The position numbers were made by a program, and so were the translations under genes. The notes under the pieces are model-generated. The model made no database searches and was not told the DNA's origin. It saw nothing but the letters and a program-made list of their open reading frames with translations. A stretch of DNA of 64,000 nt, from positions 6,199,869-6,263,868 of the forward strand of contig CM057158.1 of the NCBI GenBank assembly GCA_029962745.1, written 5' to 3'. How positions within the stretch are numbered: the stretch's first letter is position 1; each line of letters opens with the position of its first letter. Below, one piece after another: positions 1 through 12,583 of this stretch. The stretch is from Echinometra lucunter. Taxonomy: Eukaryota; Echinodermata; Echinoidea; Camarodonta; Echinometridae.

Positions 1-55
1 TTGTAGAAGTGTCTAGTCTGTATTGATGGACTTCAGTAAGAAACTTTACAATTAA

Positions 56-126
56 CCCATTGCCTACTGGAACAGGGTGACTCCTGTACAATGTCTATTG
101 CATTGTAAAATTCAGTATTCAACAGG
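56..126 (-). mobile_element. 71 bp TTAA-flanked miniature element (family F4), copy 1
   Basis: The element lies between TTAA at 52-55 and TTAA at 127-130. It starts CCCATTGCCTACTGGAAC and ends CAGTATTCAACAGG, so its ends form imperfect inverted repeats. It matches, in reverse orientation, the elements at 20065 and 21501, including length. It is a very short non-autonomous element of the TTAA-specific type (piggyBac or Kolobok superfamilies use TTAA); which superfamily is inference. Confidence 0.7.
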
Positions 127-1349
127 TTAAACATGTTTGATAGTTGGTTTTAAAGAGGTTGAAATGTGGATTCATATGTCCATTTTGGCATTACTAATGT
201 CTGTTATTTTCTTGAGCTTTTGATGTGACCTTAAGAAGATCGTGTTTATGAATGGTGACAGTCTTATTTCAGTGCTGTCATGGTCCGTAACTCAATCTTA
301 CGTCTCTATTTAGTTTGAACTCCTACTGGTCCAACTCAGCACATCAAGTTTATACAAGGACATCTGAATAAGAGAACTAGAATACCAAGATGTCAATAGG
401 TTAATAGCATTATGCATTGCTATGTACCAATATCAAACAGAGTTACCTCTTTTTTCCTTTTAAAATTCTAGAGAATGCTGTAAAGTGAAATGAAACTCAG
501 AAAGCCCTGTTGCAAATGAGATCCAGTTGCCAAAATTATTTCCTTTTTTTAGAGTGGTCATTGCAAGTGTATTTAAAGGGTCAAATACCTGTATTTGGAA
601 GATGTAGTCTTTGCCCAAGTATCTTCCACTATACCGCTTTATTTTCATGGGGGTGCATAGGAGGAAAGGCTTTAAAATGTTTAGGAAAAACTTTCTTGGA
701 TCTGAGTTTAGATTATGCATTTCTTAAAGCTTGATATGTTTTGAAAATTGCAGTATAAATTGATTTGCAATTTGAAAGGAATTGTTCATGACTGTATATG
801 TGTGCTTATCTGTTATTTTATGCTAAGTATCCATAATTAGTGTTGTAATTGTAATTGTGATTGCTTTACCCAGTAACGTTAAACTGAGCAGATGCCTATT
901 GTTAAAAGGTATGGTTTGGGAAAATGTAGAGTCACTGTGTCAGTACTACCATGGACGTATAACATTACAACACAACAAGTGCAAATGAGAGCACACATAA
1001 CAATATGAAACTGATTCTCATGGGGTACCTATGATGATGAAGTGGTTATTGAAAGTACTTTGGCTGAGACTTGAATTTATTTTATCCGCACATTTTCAGT
1101 TCTCTGGTCTTTGGAAATGTGGAAAATGATAAAATTGATAATCAAAACAGAATGTTCACAGGTACCATGGTGGAAAAACAACAGAAATGTTGGGTGGCCA
1201 TTTACTGCAAAGTGGTTTGGTGTTTGGGTAGGTCTTTTTGTTATCTAGAGGTGAAAATTAAATAGAAGGCATGATGGAGTGTAAAAAGAAGATAGAGTAA
1301 TTACAGAATCAACAAAATATATAAGTGGAAGGCTTAGAAGAGATGATGT

Positions 1350-1570
1350 GAACAAGAGGAGAGAAAACAAAAGAAAGAGAAAGAGAGGTAGAGCAAGGAC
1401 GGGATGGGAGAGGAAAGAAAGAGTAAAGAGACATGACAGAAAAATAATAGAGGGAGGCCTTAGGGAGAGGGAAAGAGAGATAGAGAGAGAGAGAGAGAGA
1501 CAAGGGGGGGGGGGAGAAGGAGAGAGAAAGAAAAGAGGTTGGAAAAGGGGAAAAGGAAAGAAAAGGAAAT
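1350..1570. repeat. Purine-rich tract with (GA)n and G10 run
   Basis: Almost only A and G on the + strand, including a (GA)n stretch around 1480-1500 and a run of about ten G at 1505. Mirror-like purine tracts of this kind can form triplex or other unusual DNA. The open frames across it (Lys/Arg/Glu-rich on +, Ser/Leu/Phe-rich on -) come from base composition and are not considered genes. Confidence 0.85.
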
Positions 1571-1869
1571 TATGTTCTTTTCAGGATCCATCTCAAAACC
1601 ATATCGAAACAAAGTGAATGCTGGACAATAAGCAGATCGAATGTAGACATTACTCAAATCAGCTCCTACTGTGATTTGTCTGGGTCTTGGCTTGGCCTGT
1701 TTATTGAAAGGAGTTTGGTGAGTGTAACACACAGAATTCTATTTATTTCACCTACCACCAAGTAACTGTGCAGCAGGTGTCAATTTGAGGCACAGGAGAG
1801 ATCTAGTTTGGATGAACAAAAAATGGATTCGTAGAGCAGAGTGGTGGCAGTGGTGAAGGAAGTTAAGTA

Positions 1870-2232
1870 TGGTGGCCCTGAAGTGCGCTCGACAACAGGT
1901 CATGTGCGATGTGAATTTCGCATCCCAGGTCCTGAATTTCACATCGCAGGTCGTGAACTTCGCATTACAGGTCACGAATTTCGCGCCACGGGCTGTGAAT
2001 TTCACGACTGGGATGCAAAGTTTGCACCACGGGTCCTGAATTTCGCATCCCGGGTCGTGAATTTCGCATCACAGGTCATGAATTTCGCATCGCTGTCATG
2101 AAATTCACGACCCGTGGCGCGAAATTCATGACCTGGAATGTGAAGTTCACGACCCGTGATGCGAAATTCAGGACCTGGGATGCGAAATTCATGTCGCACA
2201 TGATCTGTTGTCGAGCGTACTTCGGGCCACCA
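1870..2232. mobile_element. Foldback element built of 21 bp units, at a TA site
   Basis: The element begins TGGTGGCCCTGAAGTGCGCT and ends with its near-exact inverse (AGCGTACTTCGGGCCACCA), with TA on both sides (1868-1869 and 2233-2234). Inside, the left part is a run of about 21 bp units of the form GGTCGTGAATTTCGCATCACA; near 2094-2100 the direction flips and inverted units continue to the end. Because 21 bp is seven codons, it makes open frames on both strands with repeating EFRxTGREFH-like peptides; these are by-products. No transposase is present. A TA duplication fits Tc1/mariner-type or related mobilisation, but this is inference. Confidence 0.8.
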
Positions 2233-2263
2233 TAGTAAAGTGATTGAACTGGTAAAAGAACTA

Positions 2264-2550
2264 CGGTGGCCCTGAAGTACGCTTGACGGCAGGTCATGTT
2301 GCCGTGAATTTTGTGGCCAAGTCGCAAAATTCGCAACCAAAATCGTCAAGTTTGTGACCACAAATCGTAAAGATTGCGTCCAAAGTCATCAACTTTACGG
2401 CCAAGCTGCAAAGTTTGCTTCCACAGTTGTCAACTTTGCGGCCAAGTCGCAGACTTCACGCATTTTGCAACCAAAATCATGAATTTCATGACTTGGCCGC
2501 GACATTCATGGTGCACATGACCTGTCGTTGAGTGTACTTCAGGGCCACCA
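2264..2550. mobile_element. Second, diverged foldback element sharing the same ends
   Basis: It begins CGGTGGCCCTGAAGTACGCT and ends AGTGTACTTCAGGGCCACCA, the same terminal sequence as the element at 1870, again with TA on both sides (2262-2263, 2551-2552). The interior is different: units like AAGTTTGTGACC/GCCAAGTCGCAAA have drifted or were built from another unit. Only about 30 bp separate the two elements, so one may have inserted next to the other or they arose as a pair. Confidence 0.75.
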
Positions 2551-2732
2551 TAATGAACGGTAGAAGAGAATGAGAGATATAGATTTAAGATTGGCACAAG
2601 GAAGTAGGAAAGAGAGAGAGAGAGAGAGACAAGAAAGATGAAAAACGAGAGAGGGGAGATGGAAAGAGTGAGAAAGGAGGAATAGAGGGGGAGGGAGTGA
2701 GAAATCATGGAAGAGAAGGTTTCCAAGATATT

Positions 2733-2804
2733 GACAGACTGATAGACAGACTGATAGACAGACTGATAGACAGACTGATAGACAGACTGATAGACAGACT
2801 GATA
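2733..2804. repeat. 12 bp tandem repeat, six copies
   Basis: Six consecutive, practically identical copies of GACAGACTGATA. The copies are so alike that the array is probably young and likely to vary in number between individuals. Confidence 0.95.
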
Positions 2805-3908
2805 GTCAGATGAGAAAAAGGGAGGAAAATAGAGTCGATGGTGAATAAAGTTTTGAGTGAAGAAAAGAGTGTGAAAACAAGAGATATAAATAAGTCTACA
2901 TCTAATGTAGAGAAGAAACCCTCATGGTATTTGTGCTTCTAAGGCCTTTTTTTCTGGTATTGTAAGTAAAGTCTTAACCAGAACAATCAGTATCTTGCCT
3001 TAAAGCAGTTCATTTCAGGGTTATTTTGTTTTTACTTGGGAAAGAAATCGGCAAAGAAAAATATGGAAATTGAGTGTAAAATATAGCATCTTTTCAGTTG
3101 ACCACACAGGAACTCTGGATTTTAGCAGCTTTCATCAGACTCCATATCATAATCATCCCAGGTTTTTGTTTGCCATAAATAATGAAAGGAATGACTGTTT
3201 TATTGTTGTTTTGGGTGCATACAGCAGTCAGGGTTAGATGCTTTTTTTGTGCTAAAAAGACTTAACCCAAATACAGGGCACCCTTTTTTGTAATGTTTGC
3301 CCACTCCACGACTGCGGTTTAGGTATTGTGTCAGAAGAAAATGGAATGATTCATTTGAGCATAATGAAATAGACTTATGGAACAATTTTGTGGTCTATTT
3401 GGCTTGCTGAATCTACACATAAGACATTGTTGTGTTGATGATATAGCATGTTTGAAAAAAAAAAAAAAAAAAACTACTGCCAGTTTTTATCACAATACAA
3501 GAACATGCTTCTTCACTTAAGCTGGAGAGTTAGTGAAAGTCATTTTTGAAATCATTTCAATTTCTATTCATTTCCTATTTCTTTGTACATCATATAAGGA
3601 CCTTGAAATTCGCTATATCAACAAAATTTCCAATATTAAATTTGATTCATAACACATGTATGATTCATACCCTTCATCACTCTATGCTAAACCATTTCAT
3701 AGCTTAAAATCTGTTCTGCTCTCCCCTTATATCCATTGTATTGGACTAAGAAGATTTTTTTTTCAGAAATTCCAAACTGACTCATGAATTTGTGAAATTG
3801 ATATCAATGAACACTTTTGATATCAATCTTAAAATGTGCCAATCGCCAGAAGACAATTTGCTTTTTATGTTCGCTGTCACTGCACTGTATTTGGAATATA
3901 ATCTTTAA

Positions 3909-4384
3909 AGGAATTGGTTAACATTGTTATAATTTTTTAAAAATCATTTTGCTTCTTGAAAATGGGATAAGCATAAGGGTTATGGTGTAAAAATACCAGT
4001 CTGAAAATTTCAAAGTATAATATCCACAGGAAGTATTTTTAAATATGTGAACCAATATTTGAAAAATATATATGGGTCGGTTGCACAGACTAGACGTAAG
4101 GAGTGCACATACGCGTATGGCTCATCGGACCGTACTGTGTGTATTGACGTATCACGTGGAGGGAGGCAGATAATGGTTTTTTGAACTTGAGCAAAATGGT
4201 CCACTTATTTATTGTCTATGAGACCAAAAATGATAGAATCGTAGTTTACATCTTACTAACAGTTTTTCATTCCAAATTATGGTTGGTTTCAGGGTTTTTG
4301 AGTACAAATACAAGTACTCATACACATGTTTCATCTTAGTATGAGAATTTTTAAATTGGCTGCTCACAAAGTGAGCCATTGCCT
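3909..4384 (+). mobile_element. TTAA-flanked miniature element family F1, copy 1 (476 bp)
   Basis: Flanked by TTAA at 3905-3908 and 4385-4388. It starts AGGAATTGGTTAACATTGTT and ends TGAGCCATTGCCT, imperfect terminal inverted repeats. The interior includes GGGTCGGTTGCACAGACTAG and ATTATGGTTGGTTTCAGGG, which recur in the copies at 34264 (same strand) and 39796 (opposite strand). No coding capacity; a non-autonomous DNA transposon copy. Confidence 0.85.
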
Positions 4385-5233
4385 TTAACTTTACAAATAT
4401 GTGTTAAAATTTTCAATATCCATCAGTGCTGCAGCATGACAAGGTCAATGTTAGATGATCTTGAGAGGTGGTGAAATAAAGCATTTCCTCCAGAACTCAA
4501 GAGCACATTCTATACTTCCTTTTAGAATTTTTTTTTATCGGCAGACCTGTGCAATATTGGTCTATATTTCAATCTGTGAGAACATCATATTTGTAAGATT
4601 TATGTACATACTTGAAGATTGATATCCGTCAAGTCGATAACTATATTTTAGGGCCATATACTTTCACAAATATTTCATCTAGGGTTGTTTTGAAAATATG
4701 GAAATTTAAAAAAATTGGGATTCATTTCTGATTACTTAAAAAAGTGATTGGAGTCACTAGAGACACAAAACTTGTGAATTTATGAATTTTTCAAACAGCA
4801 TGAACTGTTTCATATGTGCTGGTATTAATATTATTTTTAACTTTTTAAGTTTAACCATATTTTTACCTATTGAATTGCAAAGTGATTCTGCAGTTGTTCT
4901 TAGTATTTCCTGAATACAATTATCTTTTTTTTAGGGGAGGGGGAGACTGGGTATTGTAAGAAAAATTGTGATTGTTCATGAAAAATTTGTCATGTTATAA
5001 AATGGGGTTATGTATAAAATATCTGTGAATTGCCTCATATTTCTTTCCATTCTTGATAGGTTCCTTGGCATCCTCAGCATGATTGAAAATGTCCTGAGGA
5101 GAAGCACCTTCATGACACATTTTTCCTTTTCCTGATTATGTGTCTGGCAGAGGTGTGTCATACAGGTGAAGGTCAAGGTGACTGATCCCTTCTGATTATC
5201 ACTGGTGGATTATTTTGAAAAAGGAGGAGGGGA

Positions 5234-5428
5234 GGGGGGGGGGGGGGGGGCTTATCTGGTCCTTGCTCCTTCTTTTGAAACTTGAGTGGTATACATTAAT
5301 TACCCAACACCAAGATTGTACCCCTTTTCAAATTTCAGCTAAAAAGGCAAGTGAATTTTTCTTTTACTGGGAATCTCTTAGCTTTTCCAGCAATTTTTCA
5401 ATTTGGATTTTGCCCCCCCCCCCCCCCC
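5234..5428. repeat. G17 and C16 homopolymer runs facing each other
   Basis: A run of 17 G at 5234-5250 and a run of 16 C at 5413-5428 lie 162 bp apart and could pair as an inverted repeat in single-stranded DNA. Each run alone could form a G-quadruplex on one strand. Lengths in such runs are prone to assembly or sequencing error. Confidence 0.7.
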
Positions 5429-7044
5429 GGCACTTTTACTAATCCTGGACCCTCTCCCCTCCAATCAGGCTTGAATTGGTAAAGGTAGTTTTTAAAATGA
5501 TCCCATGGTTTTTTTTTCCTAATCCAGATTGTGGTTCTAAGAGTTTTGTTCATGTCTTCGTGCAGTCTTACGTAGCACATTTCCATTCATAAAGAACTAT
5601 CCGAAGCAATTTGAAAAGCTCATGTACAGTTTGGTAGCAAAAAGAAAATTGGCCCGAGACTGTATAGGTATTCGTCCTGCACTAGCTCAAGATGTGATTA
5701 ATGTTGCACTGAATGAACGTCAGACACTGCTCATGAACTTTGGTCATTTTGCAATTTACATGATGTAAAATACAGTTTGCATAATGTCTAATGAGGTCCT
5801 GATGGGTATTTGATCATATCATTTTACACCAATTTCACACCTTCCAGGCTTTTTGTGCATCATAGCACCATAATTGTTCTATTTATATCTCATATTTGTT
5901 TAGTCAGTTCAGCCTGTTCAGCTGTAAAAACTATGTCATATTTACATTGAGATTAATCTATTTATTAGTTTACCCAATGAAATTATCAACAATCAAATGC
6001 GAATGACAGACAGGTAGTTACTGAGGCCTCGTAACCTTCATGGCTGCATTCAAAAGAAATCTCTGAATTTGTCTGCTTTTTATGATTTTTTTTCCTTGAA
6101 TTTTATGATTTGTTTAGAAAGTGAGCTCTCCCCCAATCTCAGGGTTGGGTTTTAATGTAAAGAGAATAAACCTAATTTTATTGATTGTAAATTCATGTAA
6201 AATCAGGCACATAATTGCTCATAAATGACAGTCTGTGTTATCATTGTAAAAGAATTTATTTATGGAGAATGAAAGATCAAACACAATATCCGAGGCCAGG
6301 CTTTCATCTTGATACTGGAAAAGGTTATGTGATAATGAAGTCTTGCATGCAAGAAGAAGTGCTATGTTTATCATTTGTGACTGAGATTGGCTCAGAGATG
6401 TTAGTAAAACTTGAAATAAGATGAAAATAGCTGCATTGAGTATAATTTTTAGAAAAACTGTTGGTTGTAAAAAATATGTAGGTATATAGCACAGTGGTGC
6501 TGAGCAAAATGTGGTCCTTTTCTTTCTTTTAAATCTAGTTTTTAAGATATTTTGATTTAAAAAAGCATAAAAGCCAGAATGGCTACTATATCTAGATTTT
6601 ATAGAGCAATATTTATCTCAGTCTTTGTCTCGTAATTGATTTAGCTTTATTTTTATTATTTTTTTTATGTGTCATAGTCCTTCAAGTACTGAGAAGAACC
6701 ACCAAACAGTGCATTTGAATGTCAGGCCTATGCTATGCAGTTACACTGGAAAATAGATATTTCCTCTCTGCTGCTGTTTAGATCTCAAGAATTTGTTGCA
6801 TCTCCAGAGCTTTAGGGGAACTGTGATTGAGATTGGAAGTTGATAAGATCCTACAGTTGATATCTTACTGGTCATAACTGACATCTTCATCTGCCATTCT
6901 GACCCTGCGACATTCGGGGAGAAGGCGGTAGATGAAACGGACAATTTCACCCCGTTGTACGAAGGGCAGACGTTTCAAATCAGCTGTAATTATTGGACAT
7001 GATAAATAGATGTGTCTTGGGAAGATGAAGAAGGCTGACACAGG

Positions 7045-7205
7045 GAGGGAAAAGTTAGATAGACAGAGGTAGAGAGAGAGAGAGGGAGAGAGAGATGAGA
7101 CTGAGGAGGAGGGGGATAGACGGACTGAGGAAGAGAGAGAGATGGATAGACAGACAGACGGGAATGGAAAGGGAGAGCAGGGAGAGAAAGAGGCAGAGGC
7201 AAAGA
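7045..7205. repeat. Purine-rich GA/GGA tract
   Basis: Nearly pure A/G on the + strand with many AGAG and GGGAG steps and GATAGACAGA words. It explains the Ser/Pro/Leu-rich open frames on the opposite strand, which I do not take as genes. Confidence 0.8.
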
Positions 7206-7910
7206 TCAAAATCACGAAGATAAGAGATTAATAGAACTGGTCATAAGAAGTTGGTCGAAAAAAGAAGACATTGAATAATTGTACACTCTTGAGATTGTAG
7301 CCAAATCTACAAAATGGCCTCCTCTACAACAAGTATATATTTTTAAACACATTTTAATTGACTTAGTCCTGTTCTGTGCAGCAGTGTATCTTTTCCACTG
7401 CATACTGTCATTAGTTGAATATCACATTTGCAGTACTCTGCCTTCTTATTTTGACTCTTTCATTTTGTATTCTTTATAGAAGTTAAGTTTGTTTAAGAAA
7501 GAGAACCCAGTAGGAGGGCAGTTGATAATGCAAGACAATATATGTGAGTGATAAATGATATGCATCATACACTGTATGTCCTTTCATGTAGACCTATCCC
7601 AGTCACGCCTGTAAAGTGACATATTCTTTTGTTTGATAAAATATGAACAACTTTGTGTCAAGTAATTTTTCTTCTTGATGCCTTTTCTGTTCCTCCTTTC
7701 TCCTCCTGAGAGAAAAATGTTTGTCATTTCAATCTTCCTATTGTTGAATTTTTTCTTTATATTTTGATAAATGTCATTCGACCTTTTTTTGAGAAGTGAC
7801 ATACTGTCAAAAGAGCAGGTATTGAGGAACTGTCACAACTAACATTTGCCTACTACACTGTGATAAATGTCACCCCCAAGGAGGGGCATTGCTAGACCAT
7901 TTTGAATGAT

Positions 7911-7942
7911 GGGGGGGGGGGGGGAGGGGGGGGTGGGGGGGA
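7911..7942. repeat. G-run cluster
   Basis: About 30 bases consisting of G runs broken only by single A, T or A bases. It has far more than the four G-runs needed for an intramolecular G-quadruplex on the + strand. Confidence 0.8.
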
Positions 7943-9474
7943 GGTATGTTGGTCCAAATTTGCTGACAGGGTAATCAGATTTTGAAGTTTGCCCATAGAC
8001 CTGCATTTCTTTCTTAGGTGGGGGTTGTCGACCCTTCCACCCCTCTCTCGTGTCACTGCTGACACCAAGAATGTACTCCATCATTTTTGTAGGTCAACAT
8101 GAATGGCACAGTAGACATGTGACGCAGTCAGCCTGGTTATACCTGAGCTGTTTATGTGAATGATAGTGTGTGTCGGGGCAATGAAAAGTCAACTTGAATA
8201 TCACACTCAATTAAATACAAGTCAACAACTTGTCAAGTGCGAATAGTTCACTCTATCACATCTCCAGTCAAAACACCAGCCTTTCTCATCTTTCAAGAAT
8301 CCTTCTCCTTATTTTATCAGACGAAATCAAAATGTCTGGAACTCCAAGAATTCTTGGGTCGGCACTTTGTAGTTCATGAACGTTTGCGAATCAGATTCCT
8401 GGCACAGTAGCCCGCGCGACGAAAGCAACACCTTCGAAAATACGATCCGAGTGTTACCCTTGAGTTGTCGCTACCATTGCGTTTCTTCAGGATTTTGGAG
8501 GTGTTGGTTACATTGTTTGGAAACACTAACAATCACTGTGATGTAATGACTTCTCTTTGATGTCTGTTCTGTCCTATTATATTCCTTTCTTTCTGATGAG
8601 TGTAACTGTTTTGGTAGCTGCCATCAAATGTGTCATTTGTTGATCAAACCGAGGAGAGAGAGAGAGAGATGTTGTCCAAGCTCAATGACAGCCCTCTTTG
8701 GTAGAGAGAAAAAAATGTGGAAGGTGAAATTAGGTAATGTTTGATGGAACACCTGCCAAACTTATTCTCTTTGTGACAGGAATACACATGCAACACAACA
8801 GACAAACTCGGCATTCTTGTTCTCGATTCAAATGAAAAAAAAATATACTCCAAGAAAATGCTAAGAAATATTTGAGAGAACAAATATGATCGAGCTAGAG
8901 CTAAAGCTGGGGACTATCCAAAGTCCTTTGGAAGCAAATAGAGAAATGATATGCCCTGTACAAGAATGGCATATTATTATCATCTGCATACGTTTAAAAC
9001 ATTTATAGGTTTCCCTCCTTTCAAAAATACTTCTTTTGTGAGATGCATTTCATGAAAACTCAGTAATTAAAGAATTAGTTTGAAAGAACCATTCAGCGCT
9101 TGGATGTATAAGCATTCGTTCAGTGCTAAGTTACACAAATATTTTTGTCTGGAGCTTCGATTATGAGGATATTTATTGAAGCCATGTTATAATTTGGCCT
9201 AATTTTGTCTATTGCATCTTAATTACAAAACTACCTCCAGATTTCCTGCCTTAAATGGATTTGCTATTGATATTTTATGTTCTACAATAAAAAATCCTGC
9301 TTATATCTTTTAGCGCTTTAACAACCTTCGTGAACATCATGTGTAAGGATTCCAACATTCTTATGCTATTTGCTAGGATTTTAGGATAAATACAAGTTAG
9401 GGTCATCAATTAATAGTGTCTTCAAATTGAGGTCTTGTTATTAACATACACCTTCTCAAGTGAGAGATCATGCT

Positions 9475-9640
9475 GGAAGGAAGGAGAGAAAAAGGAAAGA
9501 AAGAAAAGGAAGAGGAGAAAGAAGAGAAAGGAAGAAAAGGAGGTGGAAGAGAGAAGGAGAGAGAGAGGAGGGAGTGGAAGGGGTAGGGAGGGGAAGGGAG
9601 GGAAGGAAAAAAGAAAAAGAAATATGTAAATGTGACAGGA
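9475..9640. repeat. GGAA-type purine tract
   Basis: A/G-only stretch with repeating GGAAG, AAAGG and GAGGA words. The Lys/Arg/Glu open frame on + and the Ser/Phe/Pro frame on - come from this composition. Confidence 0.85.
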
Positions 9641-10198
9641 AGAGAAAATGGAAGAACTATATGATTAAAATAGGTAAATACAGGCCTATACTGGATTAAA
9701 AGAGATGAAAGACACATAGCAATACAATCTTTCCTTCATTTCCTCTCCACTATTACAAACTTGTCAATGCAATTTATATTTTTGAAATGACGAGTGTTCC
9801 CTTAGTTCCATTCATAAAGAGTCACCCCTGGAAACTTCTAAATATAAAACATTCCCATCCAGTGACTCATATCGTACATGAGGATTAATATTTTCTCATT
9901 GCCATTTTGATTACATGCCACTTGATTAATTCTTTTCAAGTTCACTGTATAATTCAAGATGGAGTTTGATAAAACAGGTTTCATGTAATTGGATCGCCCC
10001 ATTTTAAAGTAGCAAATCAATCGGAGAATTCCATGTATGTTCTTTTCCCTTTTATCCTTTCAAAAAATGGCAGTTTCCATGAAGAAAATCAATATGAATG
10101 ATTTCCAAAGTGGATACAATTTTAGAATATTTTAATGATATAGCTAACCATAGTAACTCTGTTTAACACAATACCCAATATTTTTTTTTAATTTATAT

Positions 10199-10344
10199 GT
10201 CTGTGTGAATTAAGAAATGATTAGATTTTTTTAATTTTTGGATGTCTTTTCGTACTTTGAATGCACACCTGTGTCTGTGTGAAATATGAAATGATTAATT
10301 TTTTTTAATTTTTGGATGTATTTTCGTACTTTGAATGCACACCT
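10199..10344. repeat. 74 bp tandem duplication
   Basis: Two copies of a unit starting GTCTGTGTGAA and ending TTTGAATGCACACC lie head to tail with 74 bp period (10199 and 10273). The copies are very similar, so the duplication is fairly recent. Confidence 0.9.
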
Positions 10345-11618
10345 TTCTCGTAGTTTGAAGAATTTGGCTATCAAAAATAATAATTTCTGTGTAAGAGTAA
10401 TTAGAACTGAAGAGCCAGAAGAATACCTAAAGGAGAGAGATAAAGGTAAACAATTGATGAAAGAAGCAGACCTTCACCCCCTCCCACCTCCCCCAATGTC
10501 ATGCATATATAGACAAATTAGGCAAATCACCACACTACTTCTGATGACTACTTCAGCCTTCAGATATTAATCCCTAGAGTTGTTTCAGTTACTCACTATA
10601 TTTCAGATTTTTGTGACTAAAATCTGTAGTATGTGAAAATCTAATTAACCTAGAATTTGAATTGATTTGATTTTGAATATTAAAGCTATGAAGTATTCAG
10701 AAAAAGTGTTGGTCTTTATTCAGATAATCTAATTGCTCTGAACCTTAAAAAAAGGTGTTCTGAAGTGGCTCTGAAGCCCCCCCCCCATACACTACCATAC
10801 AGTCTCTGTATAAGGCCACAATATCAGTGCATATACATGTACAGGGAAAACAGAAAATGATATTATGCTCTGTATAATAGCTATGAGATAAATTTCCCTA
10901 TTCTGTTTGAGTATTTTACTTTAATGTTTCACTGAAAGAAGAAATGATAAAATTGAAAGTAAGAAAAACCTTTAAAAACCTTTTAAAACCTAAATGATTA
11001 CATTGATTTATTCTGGCAGTTGTGCATTCTGCAGAAACCTCTGCCTCTATAATAATAGTAATATGGATCCATTCATCTCTGCCATTTTTTAGTAAAAGTC
11101 AAGGGCAACTGCTTCTTTGTGAAAACAATGTCTAGATGAAGGTGATATTGTAACACCTAGTAGGGCCTTAACAAATATACACTCAATATACAGATTGAAT
11201 AGGAAAGTAAATACAATTTGAGTAATCTTTCTCCTCATATTGTTTACTCAGGCTTCAGTCTTAACAACCTTGATGTTTGTTTTTCTTTTTTTTTCTTTTC
11301 AAAGTTGATTTTTATTCTATTTCTTTCTTTGTCTCTCTGTTCAAGTAGACTTTGGTATGGCAATGTATTGTAAAGTGATATGGGTTATACAGACCCCATA
11401 ATGTTTCTGGAAACAATTTTGCATCTTCGTCTTTTTTTCATACCAAATGGCAAATAACTTCACTTTTTATTCTGTATTTGTGTTTGAGACAGACAAACTC
11501 ATTATTGTGCCATCTGTGAAATGAATGAATATATAAATAAATGAAAAGGAAAAATGGTATTTTCTGATGACAGTATCTTGATGTTCAATTTTTTATCTGA
11601 AGCTGTAGAGTTGGTAAA

Positions 11619-12012
11619 CCCATTTGTGACAGAGGGTCTGCATTGTGTGGTTTGGCCCATTTCTTTTGATGCAGAGCCCTAAAAAACATACCAAACACAT
11701 GAGCAGAAAGATCAATAAATTCTAATACTGTCCCATTTTGTTGCCCCTGGATTTATTTTTTTATGCTGGAAATTATTTAGAAGAAATAAGCACTGAAATC
11801 TTTAAATTGGCAATGTGATGGAAAGCTTTTAAAACCACCCTTTATCCAATCAAATTAGCAACTTTCAGCTTCTCAACAAACTTTCTGTCAATTTATATTC
11901 ATAACAAGTACATTACAAAATGTAGCAATAAAAGAAAAAAAACTGGTGTGGCCATTTTGAGGAAGAAATGCTGATCAAATTAGGCATTAAAGGATTCCTT
12001 GTCATCAATGGG
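11619..12012 (+). mobile_element. TTAA-type miniature element family F2, copy 1 (394 bp)
   Basis: It starts CCCATTTGTGACAGAGGGTC and ends GTCATCAATGGG, with flanking TAAA and TAAT that look like decayed TTAA. The interior matches the copy at 24280 along its length, for example TTTGATGCAGAGCCCTAAA, GAGCAGAAAGA and CTTTCTGTCAATTTATATT. It is more decayed than copy 2, and has no coding capacity. Confidence 0.8.
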
Positions 12013-12547
12013 TAATATAGATTGCCATGAGAATCACTCTTGCATTACTGTAGAAGCATGAGGATGTCTAATAGAAATGAAATATCTTGTGGAAGTCTTC
12101 TGAATATGTCAGGCACCCCCTCATTTCCATTTTAGTGAGAGTGCTTTTAGAAGATGAAATGGAACGGGAACACCCCTGGGCGCTGGGATACATCCACAGC
12201 AGGAAACTCTTCAATCTGGAAGTAGTCTATAGGCCATTATCTCTGCTACTCATGTGTGCAAATACCACAACATACAGGGACAGTCACCTCAGTCAAGAGA
12301 GTTTCACCCTCACCAGCCCACTTCACCATACTTGTGGAGAGGAAAGTGTATGATCAATCAAAGTTTCCACCTACCAGCAGTGTTGCAGTTGGAGTTAAAT
12401 CTTTATCATGAAGCAGAAAGTTAATGAATGTTTCAAAGAAGAATAGACTCTGTCAACCTTATGTAATTTATGACATTTTTTTGGCTTGCACCATGCAAAT
12501 ACACACAGTTCACCTGCATACCTGGACAATTATATTGACACCCCCCA

Positions 12548-12551
12548 CCCC

Positions 12552-12582
<31 letters not shown>

Positions 12583-12583
12583 C
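12548..12583. repeat. C21 run followed by (CA)n
   Basis: A run of about 21 C at 12548-12568 merges directly into a (CA) dinucleotide repeat to 12583. Such compound tracts are polymorphic in length. Confidence 0.85.

Noticed and set aside
2002..2361. 119-residue open frame on the - strand with a repeated seven-residue pattern
   Set aside because: It follows from the 21 bp units of the foldback elements, and equivalent frames exist on the other strand.
2733..2804. CRISPR-like regular repeat
   Set aside because: The 12 bp units are contiguous with no spacers, and the window is animal DNA; it is a simple tandem repeat.
12087..12353. Possible upstream propeptide exon (88-residue frame)
   Set aside because: No match to the early propeptide pattern (conserved cysteine and CFYQG-like block), and no convincing splice pair in frame with the next exon.
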